Positions 48,789 through 59,469 are shown, counted from the first letter of the stretch. The stretch is 64,000 nucleotides of DNA from Megamerina dolium (GCA_963854835.1 OY978526.1:44351140-44415139), one strand, 5' to 3'. Translations and numbers: made by a program. Notes: generated by a model from the letters alone, not told the origin.

Positions 48789-50509
48789 CAGTATGTCAAG
48801 AATGAGTTTACACATTGAAATTCAAATTCATCTTACTTAGCCAAAAAGATTAACTTTTATTTCCATATACAAAATTTTTTTTATTAGTTACAGATATTTA
48901 CAGTATTTATAAAAGATTCATGAAAAAAAATTGCAAGTTCTACGCTAAATTAAAGAAAAATACAACAAAAATAAATTTTACTTAATTTTACAAGTGTCAA
49001 GAAACTCTTTTCACAAATGATACAAAGTTTTTTTTTTATAATATTTATTAGTTAAAATTTGATAAAGTAAAATATTTAGTATTTCGTATGGCCACCTTTA
49101 ACATCTATCACGGATTGTAGCCGTTTATTCATAGAATAAACCAACTTTTTTAGGTCATAATTGCTTGGTATATTTTGCCACTCTTCCAATATAGCAGTTT
49201 TAAGTGCTGTACGGTTTTTAGGTTGCCTTTTAGACACTTTTTTTTAAAGTAGACCCACAGATTTTCAATAGGGTTAAGGTCTGGACTTTGGGCTGATGTA
49301 TCCATAACTTTACCGCAGTTATAAAGAAGCCACAGTCGCACCCTACTCGCCTTATGCTTTGGGTCATTATCTTGATAAAATTTGAAATGCGGTTTGCCAT
49401 CTCTGATGAACCCAAATTTTTTCGCACTACTGATTAAATGACTCTTCAAAATGCCTAAATAATATTGTGCGTCCATGGTTGACTCTATAAAACCCAATTC
49501 GCCTACTCCTCTGCTTGAGATAGATACATCCCCAAATCATAAAGGACATTTTTCCAAATTTAACAGTAGGAATTATGTGTCGATTTTCTAAAGATGTTAA
49601 TCCCTTGCGCCACTCTGGTCGGTCCATCGTTGTAATACATCATTTTTGTCTCGTCACAGAATATTACGTCTTCCCAATATTCATCAGGTTGAGAAATGAG
49701 CCTTAAGGCGAAGGAGAAACGTCTTTCAATATTTTGTGCTGATAGCAGCGGCTTCTTACGAGCAACTCTTGATGAGTATTTGTTTCTCAGTATCGCCTGT
49801 CGCACAATTTCATGGGAAACCACTATACCACACTCTTCCTTGAGTTTCTCCGCAAGCGTTCTGGTCGAAATTTGTGGATTTTTGTGCAGTTCCCTCATCA
49901 TTAAGCGATCTGCCCAATCAGTAATTTTAAGCTTAGGGCCACCTCCACACTTTGGCTCCAATCTACCCTCATTTTCAGAAAGATTTAAAACATTATAAAT
50001 TGTCTTACGTGTTACAGAGAACATTACTGATAACTTCTCCACATTCTTTCCCAATTGGCGATTGTAGTATATAAGCTTAACCACTTCAGCTGATAACCTT
50101 TTGCCTGGCATTTTAAAAACACAATATTTAAACAGATGATGTGGACAAAGCAAAAATTAATCACAAACTAACAAACAAAATCATAGGAACGGGTCACTGC
50201 AACGCGTTTACGCAAATAGATAACTGAAAATGTACCGTTAATCGTTGAAGTGTTGCATAAAGGAATTAAAAAAATAATTGTGAAAAGTTTCTTGACACTT
50301 GTAAAATTGAGTAAAATTCCTTTTTGTTGTATTATTCTTTTCTTTTGCGTAGAACTTGCAATTTTTTTTTATGAATCTTTTATAAATACTGTAAATATCT
50401 GTAACTAATAAAAAAAAATTGTATATGGTAATAAAAGTTAATATTTTTGGCTAAGAAAGTTGAAAATTTGAATTTTTTTTCAATGTGTAAACTCATTCTT
50501 GACATACTG
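48789..50509 (-). mobile_element. Bari-like Tc1 transposon with long terminal repeats
   Basis: Ends CAGTATGTCAAGAATGAGTT and inverse, TA at 48787-48788 and 50510-50511. At 1721 bp it is close to Bari elements (about 1.7 kb). The termini are inverted repeats of more than 200 bp. They hold an outer TGTCAAGAATGAGTTTACAC and an inner TGTCAAGAAACTCTTTTCAC copy on each side, a Bari2/Minos-like IR/DR design. Confidence 0.9.
49150..50111 (-). pseudogene. Bari-like DD34E transposase with two frameshifts
   Basis: I place the start at ATG 50111 (MPGKRLSAEVVKLIYYNRQL), since the upstream in-frame ATG at 50153 adds an atypical leader. Two helix-turn-helix modules follow (NVEKLSVMFSVTRKTIYNVL; STRTLAEKLKEECGIVVSHE), then the first catalytic D in VIFCDETKMM. 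A frameshift after DGPTRV (near 49615) and another near 49500 split the gene into three frames. The last holds FYQDNDPKHKASRV (second D) and AQSPDLNPIENLW (E), with 34 residues between. All triad residues are present but the copy is dead. Confidence 0.88.
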
Positions 50510-50511
50510 TA

Positions 50512-50841
50512 ATTCAATTCAAATCAGTTTGGTTCGGCATCAGAAGAAAGCGGCTGTATGAGCGGGTGATTACATATTCAAGAACATCTTAAATACACTT
50601 TACCAGATCATAGATTGTATATTGAAGAATACACATTAAATAAATATTCAGTTCATGTCTATTGAGTGAGTAGTCGCAATGCGACTTCCCACAAATGTGT
50701 GGGCAGATACCATCCACCTGGATACAAGATAAACTACAAAGTATAGACACACACCATCCACCTAGTATCAACCAAAGACGATAAAACAAGATACACTACA
50801 TGACCAACCAACACGAACGAATTAAAATTCCAATGAAATAA
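50512..50841. other. Spacer between Bari-like element and hAT-like copy 2
   Basis: Contains two diverged repeats of the CACACACCATCCACCTAGTA-type motif (about 50705-50775). No gene. Confidence 0.45.
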
Positions 50842-50849
50842 TTACATAT

Positions 50850-53021
50850 CAGAGCTGTAAAAGTGTGAACTCATTTTCACTTTTAATTCTTTTATTTAAA
50901 TTTTGAAAAGCTGCAATCTTTTTTTTCTACCATTCAGTGTGTGAAATCTTTAGGCTGATAAAAATGAATGAGTTCTATTCGTTTTCAATTCATGAATTGA
51001 AAATGCTAAAGAATTCACACTGAATTGAAATTCTAATGATTGCAGCCGCAGATGGCTGCAGCCTAAAAAGAATGGGAGTGGCGATATCCATTCAGTAGCA
51101 AGCTGACAGCCTTTCTTCTTCTTCCCGTTTTGTTGTTTACAAAATATCTGTATGGTTGTTGGATTTTTCATTTCTGGGTTGCCATTGGCTTATATTAAAT
51201 ATAAAGAAGGTATAAATGCAAACATTTATAAAAGTTTTATTTCGTATTACAATTTTTTTGTTTGTTTTTACGTAATCTTTTTAATAAATTGAGAAGAAAC
51301 GACTAGCATGTTTGTTCCTGGTAGTTTAAGGGGGAAGACCACTTTGACGGTTTGAAAAAATCGAATTTTTTTTTGCTTGAAATGGTCTATGAGCTGTGTA
51401 TTTTAATGTAGTATGCATCTATAGTCCGCCAGAAACATTTAAACGAGGTAACGAGACGATTTTTTAAAAAATTTCCCGGGGCACTGAGCGAGTTTCTAAA
51501 ACTTCAAACGCGTTTATCTCGAAACGACATTTTGTAAACTGGTGGTACATATTACGCTTGCAGTTTTCAACCGATTTTGATGAAACCTTCCAAAATTATC
51601 GAGAATTTAATTCTGCATCGAAATACTGGATGGGATTTTTGATATTTTATAATTTGGATTTTTAAAGCACGATTTTGAGGCAAATTTTACAGGTAAAAAA
51701 TTAACAATTTTTTATAAATGGCTACCATTTTCGTAAAAATTAACTTTTCAAAAAACGGCTTCAGTATTTCAGTGCGAAATTATATGGAGGACTTGCCAAG
51801 GGTCCAGATGTCCCACCGATGGGGAAAACCGTGCTGGAGGGCGGCTACGCGACCTGGTGCAGCGTGTACAGGGAGACCGAGATCCAAGCAAAAAAAATTG
51901 ACATTTATTGTAAAAAAGATAACTAATAAAATCATATAAAACATTTTATCATTGCAAGTTGTTTTAATGCTGAAAAAATTCCGAAAATACTTTATTTTCC
52001 GACAGCTCAAGGTGGTCTTCTCCCTTAAACTCCTTCAAGAATTCTACGTATATATACGCATATTTATGTATAATGCGTAGATATATAATGATCCGTTAAT
52101 TTCTTTTCAAACGTGAATTTCTTCAAAGTGAATCTTGTTAGATAAATTTAAAAATGTGTTCAAAAGAAAGTGAAAATTTAATTGATTGTGAGAATTCTTC
52201 ATCGCAAAGTCAACACATCATTGAAGAATGGGAAAGCTATCCGATATTTGGTTTGATAAACGCTATGACATTTTATATGGCACATTTTTTTCTGTAATTG
52301 AAAAGGTTCGCTAAAAGTTTTTTGATATATAGTGGGTGTATCATATTTGTATTAATTTTTATATAAAATGAGCAGCTCGATTTAACATCCTTGGAATTCT
52401 TGTGCGTTGTAGCATATGCAATACAAAACTGCAGGGTACTGTGCAAGTTACATCAAATTTCACACTTAAGCTGATTGGTTTTGTCATGGTATAATAACAC
52501 AAGGTAGAGCCATTGGAGAGAGTTCTCATGAAAGAAGGAGAAAAAGTAAATAAAACTACAACAAACACATGGGAAAAGAAAAAGAAGTTGAAAAGGAAAC
52601 AAGAAATACACTAGCTTGACACTATAAGACGCCAGTTTCTGACATTATAGCGCGCAGCCAATAGGAATTTTTTGTAGTTGCTCTACCTTCATAATAACAC
52701 CATGGGGTTTGTTCCAAAGCAGCTATGCTTTTCATGGTAATAAATAATATCATATTTCCAGTATTTCAGAGTTTAAAAGAGTTATAATATTGAATGAATT
52801 CATCATATTTTTAAGCCTTTGAAGAATGGGATTTTTTTTTTCAATTCCTAATCTTTACTGAATTGGAAAGTGGGATCATTTTAAGCTTTTGAGAATGATG
52901 AATGGTTCGTCTTTCATTCTTTAATGAATTCGAAACAAAAGAGTACAGCCTCGTTGATGCAGCTTTTAAATGAATTAAGGGTGAGTGAATTCCGTAATGA
53001 TTCAATTCTTTTACAGCTCTG
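50850..53021 (-). mobile_element. Non-autonomous hAT-like element, copy 2
   Basis: Ends CAGAGCTGTAAAAG and inverse, with the perfect 8-bp duplication TTACATAT (50842-50849, 53022-53029). This fits the hAT preference nTnnnnAn. Orientation is opposite to copy 1. A 695-bp TTAA-flanked insertion at 51330-52024 leaves about 1.47 kb of the element. Open frames inside (50950-51171, 52359-52568, 52841-53035) have no recognised domain. Confidence 0.93.
51330..52024. mobile_element. TTAA-flanked MITE (piggyBac-type target site)
   Basis: Inserted in hAT-like copy 2. Termini GGGGGAAGACCACTTTGAC and, inverted, GGGAGAAGACCACCTTGAG. TTAA lies at 51326-51329 and 52025-52028. Copies 1 and 3 lack the block and read GTAGTTTGAGCTCC or GTAGTTTGACCTCC across the site. 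No transposase. TTAA duplication points to piggyBac mobilisation, though the GGG terminus is not the commonest piggyBac end. Confidence 0.8.
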
Positions 53022-53029
53022 TTACATAT

Positions 53030-53398
53030 ATACAAGAACAGGCAGAGCTTTCATATGCATATATAAACAGTTACAATACGACGAAGCACATCGACTGTTC
53101 AATTTCACTTGATCGTTATATTCATATTTAAGTCAGTTGGTATATGGTTTCCCATTTGCGTTAACATATCTATACGTATAACAATAATAATAAGTGAGGA
53201 GAATACAACAATCCCACAAATGTAGAAGCAGATACTTTATATGTATACAGATATCTCACTCTTAATAGACAGCGTTTTAACAGCAAATCTGGCGTAGGAA
53301 CTTGGGAATGAAGGTCCGCTTACAATAGTGCGTTATGCAAGACAATGTTCGAAAGCGAGAGCGCAGCAGCTGCCAAAAAAGTTCTGTGCTATGTGCTT
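53030..53398. other. Spacer between hAT-like copies 2 and 3
   Basis: No gene or recognised repeat. Confidence 0.4.
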
Positions 53399-53442
53399 AC
53401 AACTATCAGAGCTGTAAAAGTGTGGTCATTTTCACTTTTAAT

Positions 53443-54235
53443 TTTTATACCCTTCATAATGCAATATGCGATAAATAAATAAATAAATAGTGTGGCACTT
53501 AAAGCCCCAAAGGGCTCATTGGCCGAGCTTCTCTTCCATTACTGTTGTGCGTCTTAAATTTTGGACAATATTAGAAGGGACCTACTTATTTTATCCGGTT
53601 CCGAACGGCAGAACACTTGTGACATCACTTTTTCTGAGCTTTGTCACAGAGTTCTTTAAGAAGCTTTTTCATGACAAATTGTTACTGTCGGAAGAATTGC
53701 CAATTGCTTGCCGACAGGTGGGTACCGTTCGAAAGAAAAATCTTATCGATATTAAATTTGTTATGCATCAGCCGGGGATTGCCAAGTTTCTAAAGCCAAG
53801 CATTCAAAGCGAATAACCTCGGAGTTTTCAAAATCTTTAACTTGCTATAACTCACTTAATATACCACCTGGGAAAACAATATTTGGCACATAGAGTCATA
53901 TTATAGTACTACATAACCTTGACAGAAATGGGCGAGCCACGCCTACTTTTTATAGTAGCTCCCATACAAAGCGTATGTACTTTATTTAAATTGAAACAGC
54001 TGTAACTTCTGCAATCTTATGTCTAGAATAACCATAATTGACAGTTGGATTAATATGGTAGTCAGAAATAATTTGGAAAAAATCAGAGTGCCACGCCCAC
54101 TTCATATCGAGGCTTCCATACGAAGTTGCGGAAGTTGTCAACATAGGACAACCAAATTTAAGGTGTGGATATATATATGTATATATATCTACATATGCAG
54201 GGTATAATTTGGTAATGACTGTAAGGAGATTTTTT
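53443..54235 (+). mobile_element. HINE/DINE-1-like element, copy D (partial), in hAT-like copy 3
   Basis: Left end ATACCCTTCATAATGCAATATGC, then a SINE. Element sequence resumes at GCCAAGCATTCAAAGCG (53793) and runs to TATGCAGGGTATAATTTGG and TGTAAGGAGATTTTTTT. The (GTCC)n tract is lost at the SINE, and the terminal hairpin and several internal units are also missing. Compared with hAT-like copy 2 (TTTTAATTCTTTTATTTAAA), insertion occurred in a T run without a clear duplication. Confidence 0.8.
53470..53783 (-). mobile_element. SINE nested in HINE-like copy D
   Basis: Reads antisense: AT-rich tail, then GTGGCACTTAAAGCCCCAAA, the body (TTACTGTTGTGCGTCTTAAA; CCGAACGGCAGAACACTTGT; GAAGAATTGCCAATTGCTTG) and the start of the B box (CAGCCGGGGATTG), where it is cut. 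The A-box part is missing. Confidence 0.8.
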
Positions 54236-54926
54236 TATTTAAATTTTAAAAAGCTGCAATGTTTTTTTCTAGCATTCAGTGTGTTTAATCTCATTCATAA
54301 AAATGAATGAGTTCTATTCGTTTTCAATTCATGAATTGAAAATGCTAAAGAATTCACACTGAATTGAAATTCTAATGAATGCAGCCGCAGATGGCTGCAG
54401 CCTAAAAAGAATGGGAGTGGCGATATCCATTCAGTAGCAAGCTGACAGCCTTTCTTCTTCTTCCCGTTTTGTTGTTTACAAAATATCTGTATGGTTGTTG
54501 GATCTTTCATTTCTGGGTTGCCATTGGCTTATATTAAATATAAAGAAAGTATTAAATGCAAAAAATTATAGAAGTTTTATTTCGTATTTCAATTTTTTTG
54601 TTTGTTTTTTCGTAATCTTTTTAATGAATTGAGAAGTAACAACTAGCATGTTTGTTCCTGGTAGTTTGACCTCCTTGAAGAATTTTACGTATAAATACGC
54701 ATATTTACGTATAATGCGCAGATATGTAATGATCCGTTAATTTCTTTTCAAACGTGCATTTCTTCAAAGTGAATCTTGTGAGATAAATTGAAAAATGTGT
54801 TCAAAAGAAAGTGAAAATTTAATTGATTGTGAGAATTCTTCATTGCAAAGTCAACACATCGTTGGAGAATGGGAAGAACTATCCGATATTTGGTTTGATA
54901 GTCCTATTTCAGAAAAGTCTGCGTTA

Positions 54927-55443
54927 TAGCCTAGACAGACGGCTGTCTAATTCCGGATTACCGCGCGCACTTAATCCGAATAAAATAATAACCTGACAGA
55001 CGGCAGTATTGCGGATTAACTAAACGGCTGATTGCTGTTTTATTAGGTCTGTCCACTTACATTACTATCACTATCAATTTCTGTCATCTATCACTCTCGA
55101 TATGAGAAAATCTACAAGAAGTACCTGAACTGAAAACTATCAGAAACTGGTAAATTGACATTCACCATTTGTAATTGACAACTGAATTTATTTGTTCGCT
55201 AACACTTTTCATGTTGAAAACTGTTAACAATTGTTGAAAGTTTTTTGTTAGCGAACATACCTAATATTTTGTAAAATGAATGGAGAAAAATTCACAATAG
55301 ACAATTTTCAGCAGTGTTGCCATCGCAAATTGCCCTAATCCTCTTGTATTTTGAGAATTAACTCATAGAGTTTATGCGGATTAGCTGCAGTTAATTCGAA
55401 TTAACTCGGTAATCCGGAATTAGGCTGCCGTCTGTTTGGGCTA
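54927..55443. mobile_element. TTA-flanked MITE (PIF/Harbinger-like), copy 2
   Basis: Begins TAGCCTAGACAGACGGC and ends with the inverse of TAGCCCAAACAGACGGC. TTA at 54924-54926 and 55444-55446 brackets it. hAT-like copy 1 supplies the empty site (minus strand GCGTTAGAGGCATC), showing one TTA. It is 517 bp and homologous to 29966-30488 in reverse orientation. Confidence 0.88.
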
Positions 55444-56207
55444 TTAGAGACATCAATGTTAAAGTCGTCACCAGAAGTACAGTACAAGCCTCAACGCTAT
55501 TTTATATGACAAATTTTTTTTTTCTGTAATTGAAATGGTTCGCTCAAAAATTAGGCGTATTGTATTATTGTAATTGTAATAATTGTATCAATTTTTATAT
55601 AAAATGAGTAGCTCGATTCAACAGACTACTACAAGAAAATAGGAGGAATTCTTGTGCGTTGTTGCATATGCAATACAAAACTGCAGGGTACTGTGCAAGT
55701 AACATCAAATTTATTTATGTGAATAATAACAGCTGGTTGGTTTTGTCATGGTAGAGCCATTGGGGAGAGTTCTCATGAATGAAGGAGAAAAAGTAAATAA
55801 AACAACAAGAAACACATGGGGAAAGAAGTAAAAGAAGTTGAAAAGGAAATAAGAAACACACTAGCTTGACACTAAACAAGCCAATTTCTGACATTATACC
55901 GCGCAGCCAATAGGTATTTTTTGTAGTTGCTCTACCTTCATAATAATACCATGGGTTTTGTGCCAAAGCAGCTATGCTTTTATGGTAGTAAATAAGATCA
56001 TATTTCTATTGAATACTATTGACCACTATAATATTGAATGAATTCATCATAATGGGAAAGTGTGATAAATTTAAGCTTTTGAGAATGATGAATGGTTCGC
56101 ATGTCATTCTTTAACGAATTGAAGCAAAAGAGTGCAGCCTCGTTGATGCAGCTTAAGGGTGAGTGAATTCCGTAATGATTCAATTCTTTTACAGCTCTGA
56201 CAACGAT

Positions 56208-57207
56208 GCAAGACTCGCGACGAGTGCGTGACAGCTATTAGCTTCATTTATTGTATTCCAAGATCAAATATAAGTGACGTTGTTTGAAATTGAAAATTAA
56301 AATTTAAAACTGTTTGAAAACATATTACGCTTCCAAAAATATTATTAAAAAATCTTGAAATGTTTACACTCCCTCGCGCTATTGTAAATGAGCATGTAAT
56401 ATATCGCAGCGAGTGTTCTCGACTTCGAATTCGAATGGGAGTCTGTCCTCTCATCTCGAGTTATTGTAAATTTTTCTCGACTGTTATGAATTCTCTTCGA
56501 ATACCGTTATTTCTATTTTTCTTAAATTATCGGCTATTTTTTTTGCTTTGTTTTCGTTTTTCAATCAAAACCAAAAATGGTTTTGGTTTGAGATTGAGGG
56601 TTTCCAAATAAAAACCAACCGCAGCTTTACACAATCAATATGAGTCGGCATGTCACCTATGTAAGATCCGTGATTCCGATTTCTCATTCCACTCTCATAA
56701 CAAAGAAGTAGAATTGAAAAGCACTTTGTATTTGTAGTAAAAATCATCTGGATGTTTGTTTCTCATCGACAGATTAATATTCAATAAGTTCAGATCTAGA
56801 TTGGAAGACAACATTTTAAATCTTTTTTTTGGATTATTTTTCAACAGTAATGCAGAGAAGTTAGCAAGAATACAGCTACTTTTGTAGTTATTTTACAAAC
56901 TAATTAAAATTATAAACCTGGTAATAGGAGCTATATATAAATACTATTGCCTTCAGCTCGTACCCTGTTATTACTACGTGGCTTATGAAATATAGCCTGT
57001 GACGCGTTAGACTGTACTGGGCATTCTTAATTGTTTCAGCTTTTAGCTTTTTGTTTGGGGAGGCTGGAGATGAAATGACCGCCACCGGTTGAAACGGCGT
57101 CCACGCACAGTTGAAACGGCGCAATTCATCAAGGCTGTCAAGACTGTTTGCAAGGTTACCTAAGGAAGCATTTAAATTGATTCACCGGGGCAAACAGGAT
57201 TATCTAA
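56208..57207. other. Spacer
   Basis: No gene supported. The frames at 56360-56611 and 56900-57124 show no domain. The stretch just before 57208 may be a degraded part of the next transposase relic. Confidence 0.4.
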
Positions 57208-57330
57208 GCTAAAACAACCCAAACCTGGCTCCAAATTAATTTACCAGTATTTATTTTCTGTGAAAAATAGCCCTCTGCCAATCCTGATTTGAACCCGCTG
57301 GATTACAAATTGTGCGGGCTCACCAGTCAC
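57208..57330 (+). pseudogene. Tc1/mariner-superfamily transposase fragment
   Basis: One frame reads AKTTQTWLQINLPVFIFCEK, a stop, then PSANPDLNPLDYKLCG. This is the block around the third catalytic residue (SPDLNPLDYKLWG-type, D) with the preceding HTA/WLQ helix. The second catalytic D is not recognisable upstream. No terminal repeats found. Confidence 0.6.
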
Positions 57331-58111
57331 AAAAAATGAACTGTTAAATAAACTAACTCATCAAATTGTTCGTCTTTTTATTTGTTGTTTGTTTCTGATT
57401 GTCAGCTAGCTTCTTATATAATGCTCATATCAACAATAATGTGGTATTAAAAACTCGCCTTTATTAACTAAATACAATATTCAAGAAACATTTTGCACTT
57501 CGATAAGTGCCTATAGAAGTAGTATATGCTTCCCCTAAAGCGCCCATGTAAGGCATTATATAACTCACACGCCGTTCCCGTGTAATTGCATCATTGCACA
57601 TTGAAGTGTTTCATATCTGCTATACTAGACAGCACAACATAGGTCTTACTAACATGAATTTTGTACGTAATAAATTTGGGTGTGGTTTCACGAAATGATT
57701 TTCGTCCATCAACTCGTAGATTTTTTTCATACAGGCCAAGTGGAAACAATGTTATAACAATTGATTCGAACTACCATGCGAATCCTTATGAAGGTAACAA
57801 TTGTATATTAAGCCACTACACATTCAGTATATTTTGGGTATTAGAAATGTTAAATTTCATTTAATTGTTAATATTTATGGGTTTTTATAGATTAATATTT
57901 TTGTAGACTCGTGGGAAAAGAAAAAGTTCTGGTAGACAACGATTTCTGTCGACTTGGTCAAGAGAACCAATTGCCCCGTTGTGGTAAGACGGAGACCTAA
58001 TTATCTAGACAGTAAGATCATAAGTCTCAATCACGTAGTTTAAATTAAGTCCACAGCAAATGCATCTGCAGCCCACAGTGTTGGTTATATATTGACATCT
58101 ACTAACTGACT
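57331..58111. other. Spacer
   Basis: No gene or recognised repeat. Confidence 0.4.
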
Positions 58112-59372
58112 TTTTTATACCCTGCATAATGCAATATGCATGGTATATTCATTTCGGTCAGATGTTTGTGTCCACTTGAAGGAATCTCCGGAGATATAGA
58201 CATGGATATATATTCGTGATCAGCGTCGATTAAATTTTCGATTTAACGATGTCCGTCCGTCCGTCCGTCCGTCCGTCCGTCTGTCTGTCACCTGGCTGGT
58301 TCGCACGATAACTTGAGTAAATATTGAGCTATTTCGATGAAATTTGGCATAAGTAATCTATGATCCAAGGGTACGGAGGGGATTGATATTGGGCATGATC
58401 GGTCAATAACCACGCCCACACCAAGCATTCAAAGCGACTAACCTCGAAATTTTCAAAATCTTTAACTTGCTATAACTCACATAATATACCACTTGGGACA
58501 ACAATATTTTGCACATAGAGTTATATTATACTACTATATAACCTCGCCAAAACTGGGTGAGCCACGCCTACTTTCTAGCGTAGCTCCCATACAAAGTGTC
58601 TGTACTTCTTTTAAATTGAAACTGCTGTAACTTCTACAATCTTCTGTCTAGAATAACCATAATTGACACTTAGATTAACACGGCAGTCAAAAATAATATG
58701 GCAGAAAATCAATGTGCCACGCCCACTCCTTTTTGGGTCTCCCATACAAAGTTGCGGAAATTAAAAAAAATGTTACCGGTTATAACTTGCAAACTATTCA
58801 GCCTAGAATAACGAGATTTAAGGTGTGGATTAGTATTGTACGAGCAACTAGGCTCACAGAAAATGGGCGCACCACGCCCACTGTTTATCGTAGCCTCCAT
58901 ACAAATTTTAAATTGAAACAGCTGTAACTTAGGCAATCTTATGTCTACAATAACCATAATTGACACTTAAATTAATATCGTAGTCGGAAATAATCTGGCG
59001 AAAAATCAGCGTACCACGCCCACTTCTTATTGGGGCTCCCATACAAAGTTGAGGAAATTAAACAAAAATGTTAACCACCATAACTTAGAAACTATTCAAC
59101 GTAGGACACCAAATTTAAGGTGTGGATTAACATTGAAAAATTAATTGGATTTACTAGAAAGTGGTAAGCCACGCCCACTTTTTATCTTAAAATCCTTTTA
59201 CTTCGTCAAAGTCAACCATATTTCGGGTGTAAATTAGTAGTATATGCAAAAATTGTTTCTCGAAAAGTGGAAATAAAAGAAAAGTTGGATATTCGAGTAA
59301 ACTTTTTATATATAAATCTACATATGCAGGGTATAGTTTGGTCGGCCCTAGCCGACTGTAAGGAGATTTTTT
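58112..59372 (+). mobile_element. HINE/DINE-1-like element, copy C
   Basis: T tract plus TATACCCTGCATA, a (GTCC)n(GTCT)n tract at about 58251-58288, and six CCACGCC-type motifs at about 58410, 58562, 58717, 58872, 59014 and 59169. It ends TATGCAGGGTATA, the hairpin GTCGGC/GCCGAC (59340-59355) and TGTAAGGAGATTTTTT. It shares with copy A one shortened (142-bp) interval. Non-coding. Confidence 0.88.
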
Positions 59373-59469
59373 CAAATATAATTATGTACGTTAACAAATT
59401 TGAATAATACTGTCGCATTCAACTACTTTAGACTACTTTACCTACAACAAGGAGCTGCGCAATATGTGA

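Larger units (their letters stand above)
53407..56199 (-). mobile_element. Non-autonomous hAT-like element, copy 3 (nested)
   Basis: Ends CAGAGCTGTAAAAG and inverse, with duplication ACAACTAT (53399-53406) versus ACAACGAT (56200-56207), one mismatch. Its 2793 bp falls to about 1.48 kb after removing a HINE-like element with a SINE and a TTA-flanked MITE. Same orientation as copy 2, but each has its own target duplication, so they are independent insertions. Confidence 0.92.

Noticed and set aside
50950..51171. Frame starting MKNPTTIQIF, also present at 54295-54510
   Set aside because: Present twice only because both lie in hAT-like copies; the frame is disrupted in copy 1, where the related sequence reads differently, and no domain is recognisable.
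48789..53021. hAT-like copies 2 and 3 as a segmental tandem duplication
   Set aside because: Each has its own distinct 8-bp target duplication and the sequences between them are unrelated, so independent transposition is better supported.
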